A stretch of 64,000 bases of DNA from Aeromicrobium sp. Root236 (GCF_001428805.1 NZ_LMIS01000001.1:124001-188000), one strand, 5' to 3'. Positions 8,482 through 17,534 are shown, counted from the stretch's first letter. Made by a program: numbers and translations. The notes: a model not told the origin generated them from the sequence alone.

Positions 8482-9657
8482 GTGAAGGATCTTCGTCTGC
8501 CGGCCGCGCTCGTGTGCGCGGCTCTTGTGAGCCTGTCCGCCTGCACCGCTGACGGGGTCAAGGACGCCATCACGCCTGACAAGCCCAAGGATCCGGTCAC
8601 CCTGACGGCCAACGTGCCGCAGAAGGCGGCGGACGTGCACGTCGACACGGTCGTCGCGGTCAAGGCGGCGCACGGGGCGATCACGAGCGCGGTGCTGGCC
8701 AGCGACGACGGCAAGTCCAAGGTCTCGGGCCGCGTCGCCGGCGACTCGTGGCTGGCGAGCCAGCGTCTCGAGCCGGGCACCGCCTACACCCTGCGCGTCC
8801 GGGGCAAGGGCGAGGACGGCAAGCCCAAGGGCATCGTCCGCCACTTCACGACCCAGGCGCTCACCCTCCAGCAACAGACCTATCCGTCCGTCGCACCGCT
8901 GCAGGGCGAGACCGTCGGGGTCGGCATGCCGGTCATCGTGACGTTCGACGTACCCGTCAAGAATCGCGCGCTGTTCGAGCGCAACATGAGCGTGCAGTCG
9001 ACTCCCGCCGTCAACGGGTCCTGGACGTGGTTCTCCGACCGTGAGGCGCACTTCCGACCACGGACCTACTGGCCCGCGCACGCGAGGGTCAAGGTCAACC
9101 TGCGGCTCAACGGGCTGCCGGCCGGTGGCGGCATCTACGGCCAGCAGGACCAGCTGATCGACTTCAAGGTCGGCAGCCAGCGCATCAGCATCGTCGACGT
9201 GGCGAAGCACCGGCTCAAGTACACCGTCGACGGCAAGACCGAGAACACCATCCCGGTGACGACGGGTGACAACGGACACCGTACCCGCGAGGGCACCAAG
9301 ATCATCATGGAGAAGTTCTCCTCGATCGACATGGACGCGGCCACGACGGGTGTCGACTCCGAGGACCCGGGCTACTACAACATCTCCGACGTACGTTGGG
9401 CGATGCGCCTCACGAACTCCGGCGAGTTCCTGCACGCCGCGCCCTGGTCGGTCGCGTCGCAGGGCCGCGCCAACGTCAGCCACGGCTGCACCGGCATGAG
9501 CACCGCCAACGCGAGCTGGCTCTATCACCACTCGCGCCGCGGCGACGTCGTCCGCTACATCCACAGTCCTCGCTCGCTCGAGGACCGCAACGGGTGGACC
9601 GACTGGAACGTGTCCTGGGCGACCTGGCTCAAGGGCTCAGCACTCCACCAGGCCTGA
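8482..9657 (+). CDS. L,D-transpeptidase lipoprotein with Ig-like domains (YkuD)
   Basis: Peptidoglycan cross-linking enzyme of the mycobacterial LdtMt2 type, forming 3-3 links between stem peptides outside the membrane. The 391-residue protein has a lipoprotein signal ending LSAC (about residue 19), two Ig-like segments (roughly 35-250) and a C-terminal YkuD catalytic domain. The active site is visible as FLHAAPW followed by SHGCTGMS, with the nucleophilic Cys near residue 342. The final W-rich segment after the catalytic domain resembles the C-terminal subdomain of class 2 enzymes. It is probably transcribed alone from a leaderless promoter and ends at a bidirectional terminator. Confidence 0.92.
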   Translation: MKDLRLPAALVCAALVSLSACTADGVKDAITPDKPKDPVTLTANVPQKAADVHVDTVVAVKAAHGAITSAVLASDDGKSKVSGRVAGDSWLASQRLEPGTAYTLRVRGKGEDGKPKGIVRHFTTQALTLQQQTYPSVAPLQGETVGVGMPVIVTFDVPVKNRALFERNMSVQSTPAVNGSWTWFSDREAHFRPRTYWPAHARVKVNLRLNGLPAGGGIYGQQDQLIDFKVGSQRISIVDVAKHRLKYTVDGKTENTIPVTTGDNGHRTREGTKIIMEKFSSIDMDAATTGVDSEDPGYYNISDVRWAMRLTNSGEFLHAAPWSVASQGRANVSHGCTGMSTANASWLYHHSRRGDVVRYIHSPRSLEDRNGWTDWNVSWATWLKGSALHQA

Positions 9658-9720
9658 CCTCTCCGGCGGCCGCCGGCTTGCGGGGGACCCCGCCCAGCGG
9701 GGACGTCCTGCACAGACGAA

Positions 9721-9747
9721 GCCCCCGTCAGCATCGCTGACGGGGGC
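9721..9747. terminator. Bidirectional terminator between Ldt gene and qcrB
   Basis: A perfect 12-bp stem GCCCCCGTCAGC with its complement and a 3-nt ATC loop, placed between two convergent genes. Confidence 0.88.
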
Positions 9748-9767
9748 CCTGTCGGTCGTGCGCGAGG

Positions 9768-11480
9768 TCAGTGGACCCGGGGGACACCGGTCTCGGACAC
9801 GCCCTGGAACTCGTCGCCGAGCTCGACGGGGTGACCGTCGTGGTCGCGCAGGTGCTCCTCGGCGTGGTGGACGTCCTCGACGGTCGGCTTGTCGACGGCG
9901 CCGCGGTAGTAGATCTCCCGCGCCTTGGCGCGCACCTTGGCCATGCGGCCGTGGGGTGCCGCGACACCGTTGTCGTCGGTCTCCGGAGGAGCCTCGAGCA
10001 CGGGCAGCCGGTCGTGGTTGGTCAGCGAGTACTGCGAGCCGACCGGCAGGGGAGCGTGGCGCTCGGTGAAGCCGCCGTCGGGCGACCGCTCGATGACGCC
10101 GGTCTCGTAGCCGTGCAGGATGCGGTTGGCGTCGGCCCGCTGGAGGCCGATGCAGATCCGCTGCGTGACCTTGAAGGCGACGTACGGCAGGACGAACAGC
10201 CCGATCCGGCAGAACCACGTGATCGCGTTGAGGCTCAGGTGGAACTTGGTCGCGATGATGTCGTTGCCGCCACCGATCCACAGCACGCCGTAGGCCGTCA
10301 TCGCGGCGACGATGAACGCCGTGCGGAACGGTGCGTTGCGCGGACGCTCGAGCAGGTGGTGCTCGCGCTTGTCACCCGTGATCCATTGCTCGATGAACGG
10401 CCAGGCAGCGCCGACACCGAGGAAGAGACCTGGCAGGATCGCGGCCGGGAAGAAGACGTTCCAGCTCCACGTGTAGTTGAAGAACGTGCTCTCCCAGTTG
10501 GGCATGATGCGGACCGCGCCCTCGACGAAGCCCATGTACCAGTCGGGCTGGGACCCGGCGGTGACCTCTGAGGGGTTGTAGGGACCGTAGGCCCAGATCG
10601 GGTTGATCTGCAGCATGGCGCCCATGAGCGCGGTGAAGCCGAACACGACGAAGAAGAATCCGCCTGCCTTGGCCGCGTAGACCGGGAGCATGGGGTAGCC
10701 GACGACGTTCTTCTCGGTGCGTCCGGGACCGCCCCACTGCGTGTGCTTGTGGTAGACGAGCAGGATCATGTGAGCGCCGATCAGCGCGAGCAGAAGCGCC
10801 GGGATCAGCAGGATGTGCACCATGTAGAGGCGCGGGATGATCACGTCGCCCGGGAACTCACCACCGAAGATGAAGTACTCGAGGTAGGACCCGACGATCG
10901 GGATCGATCGCAGCAGGCCGTCGACGAAGCGGAGGCCGGTGCCGGACAGCAGGTCGTCGGGGAGCGAGTAGCCCGCGAAGCCCTCGACGAGTCCCAGCAC
11001 CATGAGGCTGATGCCGATCAGCCAGTTGATCTCGCGCGGCTTGCGGTAGGCGCCCGTGAACATGACGCGCAGCATGTGCACGATCATGGCGGCGACGAAC
11101 AGCGCGGCGGCCCAGTGGTGGATCTGCCGGATCAGCAGGCCGCCACGGACGTCGAAGGAGATGTCGAGCGTCGAGGCGTACGCGTGGGACATCTCGAGGC
11201 CGTTGAGCGGCGTGTAGGAGCCGTTGTAGGTCGTCTCGGCCATGCTCGGCTGGAACCAGAACGTCAGGAACGTACCGGTCAGGAGCAGGACGATGAAGCT
11301 CCACAGCGCGATCTCGCCGAGCATGAACGACCAGTGCTCGGGGAAGACCTTGCGGAGGAGGTGCGACCGCTTGCTGGCGCCGGCCAGACCGAGACGGTCG
11401 TCGAGCCAACCGACCGGGCCGGCGGACTTCTTGCCGAACCCGGTTTCCTCGATGTTGGTGTACTCGTCAGTGGTGCTCAT
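9768..11480 (-). CDS. qcrB: Cytochrome bc1 complex cytochrome b subunit (QcrB)
   Basis: Menaquinol-oxidising cytochrome b of complex III (570 aa). Multiple membrane helices, paired histidines for the two b hemes (for example IHHWAAALFVAAM and HMLRVMF) and the PEW-type quinol site region are present; the site reads PDWYMGF, a form seen in actinobacteria. A hydrophilic C-terminal extension of about 130 residues is characteristic of the phylum. The ATG overlaps the qcrA stop by 4 nt. QcrB is the target of Q203-class inhibitors in mycobacteria. Confidence 0.96.
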   Translation of the reverse strand: MSTTDEYTNIEETGFGKKSAGPVGWLDDRLGLAGASKRSHLLRKVFPEHWSFMLGEIALWSFIVLLLTGTFLTFWFQPSMAETTYNGSYTPLNGLEMSHAYASTLDISFDVRGGLLIRQIHHWAAALFVAAMIVHMLRVMFTGAYRKPREINWLIGISLMVLGLVEGFAGYSLPDDLLSGTGLRFVDGLLRSIPIVGSYLEYFIFGGEFPGDVIIPRLYMVHILLIPALLLALIGAHMILLVYHKHTQWGGPGRTEKNVVGYPMLPVYAAKAGGFFFVVFGFTALMGAMLQINPIWAYGPYNPSEVTAGSQPDWYMGFVEGAVRIMPNWESTFFNYTWSWNVFFPAAILPGLFLGVGAAWPFIEQWITGDKREHHLLERPRNAPFRTAFIVAAMTAYGVLWIGGGNDIIATKFHLSLNAITWFCRIGLFVLPYVAFKVTQRICIGLQRADANRILHGYETGVIERSPDGGFTERHAPLPVGSQYSLTNHDRLPVLEAPPETDDNGVAAPHGRMAKVRAKAREIYYRGAVDKPTVEDVHHAEEHLRDHDGHPVELGDEFQGVSETGVPRVH

Positions 11481-12526
11481 GACTTATCATCCAACCTCTT
11501 CTGGTCGCGGGCCAGTTCTGGGTAGCTGGGGCCCACGACCTCGGGGAAGTCGCTCACGGCGATCAGGTAGCCCTCGGAGTCGAGCGCGAGCGGCAGCTGG
11601 GGGAGCGGGCGGTGAGCCGGCCCGAACACGACCTTGCCGTTGTCGGCCAGGTCGAACGTCGACTGGTGGCACGGGCAGAGCAGGTGGTGCGTCTGCTGCT
11701 CCCACAGGCTGATCGGGCAACCGACGTGGGTGCAGATCTTGGAGTAGCAGAGGATCCCATCGATGCCCCAGTTCTCGCGGCCCTTGGACGGGGTGATGTC
11801 CTCGGGCTTCATCCGTACGACGATCACGGCGGCCTTGGACTTCTCCTGCAGCAGCTCGGTGCCGTGGAGGACGGGCTCGCCGTCCTTGTCCTTCTCGTAC
11901 ATGATCGCGGGCTCGGCGTTGACGAGCTGGCCGACCTGGAGGTCGGACGGCTTGATCGGGGTGCCGGCGACGTCGTTGACGACGCGCATGCCCTTCTTCC
12001 ACACGGTGTTCTTGTGGCCGTAGGGGAGGGGGCCCATGTCGCGCAGCATGATGACCGTGGGCAGCGCCAGGAAGCTGATCGACAGGAACAGCGAGCGGCG
12101 GATCAGCGGTCGACGGCCGAATCCGGACTCGTTGATGCCGTCGTTGAGCTCCTTGAGCGTCGCGGCGCGCTCCTCGTCGGTCGAGGCGGCGGGGTGGCGC
12201 ATCTCGACCATCTCGTGGTCGCCCATGAGCTTCTTGGCCCACTGGATGATCCCGACGCCCATCAGCAGCAGCGCGCCGCCGAGGGTCGCGCCGAGCGTGA
12301 AGTTCATGGCGGACCAGCCGAGGAACGTCTCGTCCTTGTCGATCACGATGTAGCCGACGCAGAAGCCGATGAGCAGCAGCGACGCCACGGTGAACATCGC
12401 GGTGATCTGGCGCTCGGCACGCAGCTCCTGCACCGGGTCGACGTCGGTCGGGCGGTACTGGTGTGCCGGCAGCCCCGGGTCCCTGACCGGCTCGGTGTGG
12501 GTCACCTGATCCAGCTCGTCGCTCAT
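11477..12526 (-). CDS. qcrA: Cytochrome bc1 complex Rieske iron-sulfur subunit (QcrA)
   Basis: Rieske [2Fe-2S] protein of complex III (349 aa). It has the enlarged actinobacterial form, with three N-terminal membrane segments (roughly residues 40-60, 75-95 and 145-165) before the periplasmic domain. The cluster ligands lie in CTHVGC and CPCHQSTFD. Its ATG overlaps the qcrC stop by 4 nt and its stop overlaps the qcrB start by 4 nt, so qcrCAB is translationally coupled. The cluster is likely supplied by the SUF system with ErpA. Confidence 0.96.
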   Translation of the reverse strand: MSDELDQVTHTEPVRDPGLPAHQYRPTDVDPVQELRAERQITAMFTVASLLLIGFCVGYIVIDKDETFLGWSAMNFTLGATLGGALLLMGVGIIQWAKKLMGDHEMVEMRHPAASTDEERAATLKELNDGINESGFGRRPLIRRSLFLSISFLALPTVIMLRDMGPLPYGHKNTVWKKGMRVVNDVAGTPIKPSDLQVGQLVNAEPAIMYEKDKDGEPVLHGTELLQEKSKAAVIVVRMKPEDITPSKGRENWGIDGILCYSKICTHVGCPISLWEQQTHHLLCPCHQSTFDLADNGKVVFGPAHRPLPQLPLALDSEGYLIAVSDFPEVVGPSYPELARDQKRLDDKS

Positions 12527-13362
12527 TTCTTCTTCACTCTCGCTCCGTGCGCACCGATCCAGACCGCCGGGATCAGCAGTCCGCCGATGCCGACGAGCCA
12601 GGTGATCAGGCCCTCGGACACCGGTCCGAGGCCGCCACCGGCGACGCCGCCGTAGTTGGGCTGGTTCTGCACCTGCTTGATGTAGGCGATGATGTTGCTC
12701 TTGTCCTCCGGCGTGATGACGTCGTCGGAGAACACCGGCATCTGCTGCGGGCCGGTCATCATGGCCTCGGCGATGTGCTTGGCGCTGACGCCGTCGAGCC
12801 TGGGGGCGTACTTGCCGCCGGGCAGGGCTCCGCCGGCGCCGACCGAGTTGTGGCAGGCCGTGCAGTTGGTGCGGAAGAACTCGCCGCCCTCACGGATCTG
12901 CTCGACGGTCTTGCCGGAGATGTCGGTGTACTCGTCGTCGGGGATGGCCGGTCCGGCACCCAGCGACGCGACGTAGGCGGCGAGCTGCCGGGTCTCCTCG
13001 GCCGTGTATTCGGGATCCTTGGCCGGAGCCTGGGGCGCCGACTGCGCCATCGGCATGCGGCCCGTGCCGACCTGGAAGTCGACCGCGGCAGCGCCGACGC
13101 CGATCAGGGAGGGCCCGTAGTTGCCGCCGCGCTTGGTCTCGATGCCGCTGGCGTTCTTGCCGTGGCAGCTGGCGCAGCCGACCAGGAACAGCTTGCGACC
13201 GGCCTCGGCGTCATTCTTCGATGCGGTATCGGCAGCGCTCGCAGGCTGAGGCCTGACGGCTACGTAGACCCCTCCGACAACGCCGAGCGCCAGGAGCAGA
13301 ACGACGATGCCGGCAAGCGGGTGCCGGCGTCTGGTGGACAGTTTCCGCACCGAGAACCTCAT
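12523..13362 (-). CDS. qcrC: Cytochrome bc1 complex diheme cytochrome c subunit (QcrC)
   Basis: Membrane-anchored diheme cytochrome c (279 aa) that replaces soluble cytochrome c and passes electrons directly to the CuA centre of CtaC in the III-IV supercomplex. An N-terminal membrane segment (about residues 18-40) is followed by two heme motifs, CASCH and CTACH, and a C-terminal membrane anchor near residues 250-272. The start has AAGGA immediately before the ATG, which is too close for a normal ribosome binding site; the upstream TATTCT box would give a leader of about 11 nt. Confidence 0.96.
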   Translation of the reverse strand: MRFSVRKLSTRRRHPLAGIVVLLLALGVVGGVYVAVRPQPASAADTASKNDAEAGRKLFLVGCASCHGKNASGIETKRGGNYGPSLIGVGAAAVDFQVGTGRMPMAQSAPQAPAKDPEYTAEETRQLAAYVASLGAGPAIPDDEYTDISGKTVEQIREGGEFFRTNCTACHNSVGAGGALPGGKYAPRLDGVSAKHIAEAMMTGPQQMPVFSDDVITPEDKSNIIAYIKQVQNQPNYGGVAGGGLGPVSEGLITWLVGIGGLLIPAVWIGAHGARVKKK

Positions 13363-13379
13363 TCCTTGAAGTGCTGCTG

Positions 13380-13385
13380 AGAATA
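13380..13385 (-). promoter_or_regulatory. Possible -10 box TATTCT for qcrC
   Basis: Read on the reverse strand, TATTCT lies 17 nt before the qcrC ATG in the 60-nt gap after ctaE. It would let qcrCAB be transcribed independently of ctaE. Confidence 0.4.
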
Positions 13386-13422
13386 CCTTCGGGCGGTGAC
13401 CCGAGATGCAGTGAGGGGAGCC

Positions 13423-14061
13423 TTATTTGATGAGGTAGATCGTGGCGAACAGCCCGACCCACACGACGTCGACGAAGTGCCAGTAGTAGGACACGACGAT
13501 CGCCGAGATCGCCTGCTCGTGCGTGAACTTGCGCGCCGCGAACGTACGGCCGATCACGAGCAGGAAGGCGATGAGGCCGCCGACGACGTGGAGGCCGTGG
13601 AATCCGGTCGCCAGGTAGAACAGGCTGCCGTAGGGCGAGCTGGAGATCGTCACGTGCTCGGTGACGAGGTTGGCGTACTCGGTGGCCTGGCCGGCGATGA
13701 AGATCGCGCCCATGAGGTAGGTGAGGACGAACCACTCACGCATGCCCCACAGCTTGACCTGGGAGAGCTTGCCGCTGCGCCCGGGCTTGCCGCGCTCGGC
13801 GGCGAACACACCGAACTGGCACGCGACCGATGACAGCACGAGGATCGTGGTGTTGACGGCGGCGAACGGGACGTCGAGCTTCGCCGTCTCCTGGCTCCAG
13901 AGATTGGGGGAGATGTTGCGGATCGTGAAGTAGGCCGCGAACAGCCCGGCGAAGAACATCAGCTCGCTGGAGAGCCACACGATGGTCCCCACCGTCACCA
14001 TCGACGGACGGCCTTCCTGGCCATGGAGTCGGGAAGCAGGAATCACGGATGTAGTCGCCAC
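13423..14061 (-). CDS. ctaE: Cytochrome c oxidase subunit III (CtaE)
   Basis: Core subunit III of the aa3 oxidase (212 aa, five predicted membrane helices), containing the conserved [14 protein letters not shown] and [13 protein letters not shown] segments. An open frame extends 12 codons further upstream, but GTG 14061 is preferred: a CATAAT -10 box lies exactly 6 nt before it. The N terminus [14 protein letters not shown] then matches the length of the mycobacterial protein. It leads the ctaE-qcrCAB cluster and is transcribed away from the receiver-like gene. Confidence 0.94.
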   Translation of the reverse strand: MATTSVIPASRLHGQEGRPSMVTVGTIVWLSSELMFFAGLFAAYFTIRNISPNLWSQETAKLDVPFAAVNTTILVLSSVACQFGVFAAERGKPGRSGKLSQVKLWGMREWFVLTYLMGAIFIAGQATEYANLVTEHVTISSSPYGSLFYLATGFHGLHVVGGLIAFLLVIGRTFAARKFTHEQAISAIVVSYYWHFVDVVWVGLFATIYLIK

Positions 14062-14067
14062 GCGATC

Positions 14068-14073
14068 ATTATG
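14068..14073 (-). promoter_or_regulatory. -10 box CATAAT of the ctaE leaderless promoter
   Basis: On the reverse strand CATAAT is followed by 6 nt and the GTG at 14061. It abuts the forward -10 box at 14074-14079. Confidence 0.55.
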
Positions 14074-14079
14074 TACGAT
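14074..14079 (+). promoter_or_regulatory. -10 box TACGAT of the divergent leaderless promoter
   Basis: TACGAT is followed by 6 nt and the GTG at 14086. It is immediately adjacent to the opposing ctaE -10 box, so only one polymerase could occupy the site. Confidence 0.55.
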
Positions 14080-14085
14080 CGACCC

Positions 14086-14490
14086 GTGAGCGAGCACAAG
14101 CCCCTACGTGTCCTGGTCTACAGCGACGATCGTGACGTCCGCGCCGCCGTGCTGGCGGCCCTCGGAACTCGCCCGCATCCCGACCTCCCGCCCTTCGAGT
14201 ACGTGGAGTGCGCGACCGAGCCGGTCGTCTTCCAGCACCTCGACGAGGGCAAGATCGACCTGGTGATCCTCGACGGCGAGGCCGTGCCGGCCGGTGGCCT
14301 GGGCATCGCTCGCCAGATGAAGGACGAGATCTACCAGGCGCCGCCCGTGCTGGTCCTGACCGGACGGCCCCAGGACGCGTGGCTCGCGACGTGGTCGCGT
14401 GCCGAGGCGGCCGTTCCCCATCCCATCGAGCCGATCCGCCTGGCTGAAGTCGTCATCGACCTCGCCCGCGGTGTGCTGCAACCCGGCTGA
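14086..14490 (+). CDS. Degenerate receiver (response-regulator-like) protein
   Basis: A stand-alone 134-residue receiver-fold protein without an output domain. It has an N-terminal acidic pair (YSDDRD), a candidate phospho-acceptor Asp in LVILDGEA and the switch Thr in VLTGRPQD. The conserved lysine of the usual KP motif is replaced (PHPIEP), so normal phosphorylation is doubtful. No histidine kinase is nearby. It is divergent from ctaE with abutting -10 boxes and followed 4 nt later by trpD. Its function is unknown; a role as an adaptor or sensor tied to respiration is only a guess from position. Confidence 0.75.
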   Translation: MSEHKPLRVLVYSDDRDVRAAVLAALGTRPHPDLPPFEYVECATEPVVFQHLDEGKIDLVILDGEAVPAGGLGIARQMKDEIYQAPPVLVLTGRPQDAWLATWSRAEAAVPHPIEPIRLAEVVIDLARGVLQPG

Positions 14491-14494
14491 CGTC

Positions 14495-15535
14495 ATGTCG
14501 ACAACATGGCCTGAGGTTCTCTCCGCACTCGTGGCCAGGCAGGATCTGGACGCCGGCTCGGCGACCTGGGCGATGGAGGAGATCCTCTCCGGCAACGCGA
14601 CGCCGGCACAGATCGCCGGCTTCGCGGTGGCTCTGCGTGCCAAGGGCGAGACGCTCGCGGAGGTGCAGGGCCTGGTCGACGCGATGTACCGCCACGCCGT
14701 CCCGTTCACGGTCGAGGGACGGGTCGTCGACATCGTCGGCACCGGTGGCGACCTCGCCAAGACCGTCAACATCTCGACGATGTCGGCTGTCGTCATCGCC
14801 GGCGCGGGGGTCCCGGTGGTCAAGCACGGCAACCGCGCGGCGTCCAGCGCCAGTGGCGCTGCCGACGTGCTCGAGGAGCTCGGCGTTCGCCTCGACGTGC
14901 CACCCACGCGGCTCGGCGAGGTCCTCGACTCCGTCGGGATCACGTTCTGCTTCGCACCGGTGTTCCACGCGTCCTACCGCTTCACGGCGGTGCCGCGACG
15001 CGAGCTCGGCATCCCCACGACGTTCAACTTCCTCGGGCCCTTGGTCAACCCAGCCAAACCCGCTGCCTCGGCGGTTGGCGTGGCCGACGCCCGGATGGGG
15101 CCGATCATGGCCGGTGTCCTGGGCGCGCGCGGCGCCGATGCGTTCGTGTTCCGCGGTGACGACGGACTCGACGAGATCACGACGAGCACGACCTCCCGGG
15201 TCTGGATCGCCCGCGGCGCCACCGGCGAGGTCGCGGAGGACACGATCGATCCCCGGGCGCTCGGTTTCGACTACGCGCCGGTGTCCGAGCTGACCGGCGG
15301 CGACCCGGCGTTCAACGCCAAGGTGTTCGAACGCGTGCTGGCCGGCGAGCAGTCGGCCGTACGCACGGCGGTGCTGCTCAACGCCGGCGCTGCCATCGCT
15401 GCGCACGAGGCGGCAGCGGGCGACCTGGAGACGAGGCTGCGGGCCGGCATCGAGCGGGCCAGGGAGTCGATCGACTCCGGCGCGGCCACGAGGGTCCTGG
15501 AGAACTGGGCGAGGACCACGCAGACGTTGGTCTAG
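14495..15535 (+). CDS. trpD: Anthranilate phosphoribosyltransferase (TrpD)
   Basis: Transfers the phosphoribosyl group of PRPP to anthranilate, the second committed step of tryptophan synthesis. The 346-residue protein has the glycine-rich VGTGGD motif with KTVNIST, the [13 protein letters not shown]/anthranilate loop and the NFLGPLVNP segment. ATG 14495 is used; the longer open frame overlaps the receiver gene. It stands apart from the other trp genes, as in mycobacteria where it also neighbours ctaE. Its stop overlaps the convergent Lrp-type gene within TCTAGA. Confidence 0.94.
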   Translation: MSTTWPEVLSALVARQDLDAGSATWAMEEILSGNATPAQIAGFAVALRAKGETLAEVQGLVDAMYRHAVPFTVEGRVVDIVGTGGDLAKTVNISTMSAVVIAGAGVPVVKHGNRAASSASGAADVLEELGVRLDVPPTRLGEVLDSVGITFCFAPVFHASYRFTAVPRRELGIPTTFNFLGPLVNPAKPAASAVGVADARMGPIMAGVLGARGADAFVFRGDDGLDEITTSTTSRVWIARGATGEVAEDTIDPRALGFDYAPVSELTGGDPAFNAKVFERVLAGEQSAVRTAVLLNAGAAIAAHEAAAGDLETRLRAGIERARESIDSGAATRVLENWARTTQTLV

Positions 15536-15807
15536 AGGCCGATCGAGAAGGCTTCTTCGAGGTCGTGCTGGCTGAACGTCTGGAACGCGATCTGGGTCTG
15601 CGTCGACAGCACGCCGTCGACCTTGTTGAGCTGATCGGCCACGACGGACGACACGTCGTCGACCTGGCGCACGCGGACCATCGCCAGCAGGTCGAGGTCA
15701 CCGGTGACGGAGTAGACCTCGCTGACACCGTCGATGTCGGCGATCTGCTCGGCGATCTCGGACAGTCGTGAGACTTCGGCCTGGATGAAGACGATGGCGG
15801 TGATCAC
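15532..15807 (-). CDS. Stand-alone Lrp/AsnC ligand-binding (RAM) domain protein
   Basis: A 91-residue protein made only of the alpha/beta effector-binding domain of Lrp/AsnC regulators, with no helix-turn-helix. It starts [15 protein letters not shown] and contains the [10 protein letters not shown] and [17 protein letters not shown] segments expected for the domain. Such stand-alone domains are known to bind amino acids and to oligomerise. The GTG at 15807 gives a domain-length protein, whereas the open frame upstream reads into unrelated sequence. It is convergent with trpD, sharing the stop region, which makes an amino-acid-sensing link tempting but unproven. Confidence 0.85.
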   Translation of the reverse strand: MITAIVFIQAEVSRLSEIAEQIADIDGVSEVYSVTGDLDLLAMVRVRQVDDVSSVVADQLNKVDGVLSTQTQIAFQTFSQHDLEEAFSIGL

Positions 15808-15817
15808 GCTCTGCAGA

Positions 15818-17521
15818 CTATCCCGGCCGCTGGAGTCCTTGCCATGACGCGCTGGCGTCCTCGAACGGCGACAGGTGCCGGGCCGCGCCACCCAGCGGGG
15901 TGTGCCACGAGCCGCGCACCATGCGCAGGCCGGGGGAGGCCAGCCAGCGCAGCAGGGTCTCGGTCTCCTCGGCGGTGGCCGCCGGGATCGGGCCGAAACC
16001 CGGCTCGACCGTCTCGGCCGTCGCCAGGAGCGCGTCGACCCAGCCGATCGGATGGGTGCCTCGCGGCATGACGCCGGCAGCCGCGAGCCGGCCGAACCTG
16101 ATGACGTGGATCTCCCAGCCCTCGGGATGCGGGGCCGCTGCGACGAGCTCCTCGGTGCCGGTCAGCTCGCGGAGCCGCTGCGTGCGAGCGACGGCGCGCA
16201 GGAAGCCGGTGAGCCGGTCCCGCCAGACCGCCGCGTCCTCGAAGCGTTCGGTGCGCGCCAGGTCGAGCATGCGGGTGCGGATCGCGGTGACGAGCTCCTC
16301 GGGATCGCCGGTCATGGCCTTGCGTACGTGGGAGACCTCAGCGGCGTAGGTCTCGAGGTCGACCGAGCCGTCGCACGGCGACAGGCAGTGGCCCATCTCG
16401 GCGAGCGCGCACGGCGAGATGAGCGACTTCTTGGCGAGCTTGGTCGTGCACTGCCGGATGCGGAACGAGTCGTGCAGCGCCGTCAGGGCTCCTTCGGCGG
16501 CCGCTCGGCCCCGGAACGGCCCGATGTAGTCGGCGTCGTCGTCGAGGATCTTGCGGACGATCGACAGCCTCGGCCACGGCTCACGCGTCAGCTTGAGCCA
16601 GCTGAGCCGGTCGGGGAACCGGGAACGGCGGTTGTAGGGCGGCCGGTGCTTGCCGATGAGCCGCAGCTCGCGCACCTGCGCCTCCAGGGCGGTGGCACAG
16701 ACGATGCCCTCGATGCGCTGGGCCAGCATGACCATCTCGCCCATGCGGGTGCGGGTCTCGGCCTTGGTGAAGTAGGACCGGGTGCGGACGCGCAGGTTGC
16801 GAGACGTGCCGACGTAGAGGATCTCGTCGCGGGCGTCGCGGAACAGGTAGACACCGGGGGCCTCGGGCAGGTGCTCGGCGAGGTGTCGCTTGCGCCGTTG
16901 CTCGGGCTTGACCTTGGCGGTGTAGGTCGACACCTCCTCGAGCGTCGTGACGCCCAAGGGCCCGAGGCGCTCGAACAGGCCGTGCAGGACGTCGACCGTC
17001 GCCCGGGCATCCGACAACGCCCGGTGGTTGGGCGTCGTGGTGGCGCGGAACTTGGCGGCCAAGGTCGAGAGCTTGCAGTTGGGCACCTCCTCGCGCGTCA
17101 GCACCCTTCTGGCGAGGGTCGCCGTGTCGAGCGTCTCGAAGCCGGGCCACGGGATGCCCAGCTCGCGGCTGAAGTGCTTGAGGAAGCCGACGTCGAACGG
17201 CGCGTTGTGCGCCACCAGCACGCTGCCGCGCGCGAATTCCAGGAAGCTCGGGAGCACCTCGGCGATCCGCGGCGCACCGATGACCATCTGGTTGGTGATG
17301 CCGGTCAGCACCGTGATGTAGGCCGGGATCAGCTCGTCGGGATTGACCAGGCTCTGGAACTCGCCGACCACCTCGCCGCCGCGGATCTTGACCGCGCCGA
17401 ACTCGGTGATCTTGGAGCCCTTGGCGGCCGAGCCGCCGGTGGTCTCGAGGTCCACCACGCAGAACGTCGTGTCGGCCAGGGGACGACCGAGCTCGTCGAA
17501 CGAACCCTGAACTACCTCCAT
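15818..17521 (-). CDS. DEDD exonuclease fused to UvrC-like GIY-YIG nuclease
   Basis: A two-nuclease fusion (567 aa) probably acting in DNA repair. Residues about 10-180 form a DnaQ-type 3'-5' exonuclease with the DEDD residues in VVDLETTGG, NAPFDVGFL and HRALSDARATVD. Residues about 210-300 form a GIY-YIG domain (PGVYLFRDARDEILYVGTS). A cysteine-containing segment and a UvrB-interaction (UVR) motif follow (ERFEDAAVWRDRL). The UvrC RNase H-like and HhH domains are absent, so it could incise on one side only, like Cho. The ATG at 17521 is chosen because a TACGGT -10 box precedes it by 7 nt and overlaps the alternative GTG at 17530. Confidence 0.88.
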   Translation of the reverse strand: MEVVQGSFDELGRPLADTTFCVVDLETTGGSAAKGSKITEFGAVKIRGGEVVGEFQSLVNPDELIPAYITVLTGITNQMVIGAPRIAEVLPSFLEFARGSVLVAHNAPFDVGFLKHFSRELGIPWPGFETLDTATLARRVLTREEVPNCKLSTLAAKFRATTTPNHRALSDARATVDVLHGLFERLGPLGVTTLEEVSTYTAKVKPEQRRKRHLAEHLPEAPGVYLFRDARDEILYVGTSRNLRVRTRSYFTKAETRTRMGEMVMLAQRIEGIVCATALEAQVRELRLIGKHRPPYNRRSRFPDRLSWLKLTREPWPRLSIVRKILDDDADYIGPFRGRAAAEGALTALHDSFRIRQCTTKLAKKSLISPCALAEMGHCLSPCDGSVDLETYAAEVSHVRKAMTGDPEELVTAIRTRMLDLARTERFEDAAVWRDRLTGFLRAVARTQRLRELTGTEELVAAAPHPEGWEIHVIRFGRLAAAGVMPRGTHPIGWVDALLATAETVEPGFGPIPAATAEETETLLRWLASPGLRMVRGSWHTPLGGAARHLSPFEDASASWQGLQRPG

Positions 17522-17528
17522 GTGGTTC

Positions 17529-17534
17529 ACCGTA
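17529..17534 (-). promoter_or_regulatory. -10 box TACGGT of a leaderless promoter (exonuclease/GIY-YIG)
   Basis: On the reverse strand TACGGT ends 7 nt before the ATG at 17521. Confidence 0.5.
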
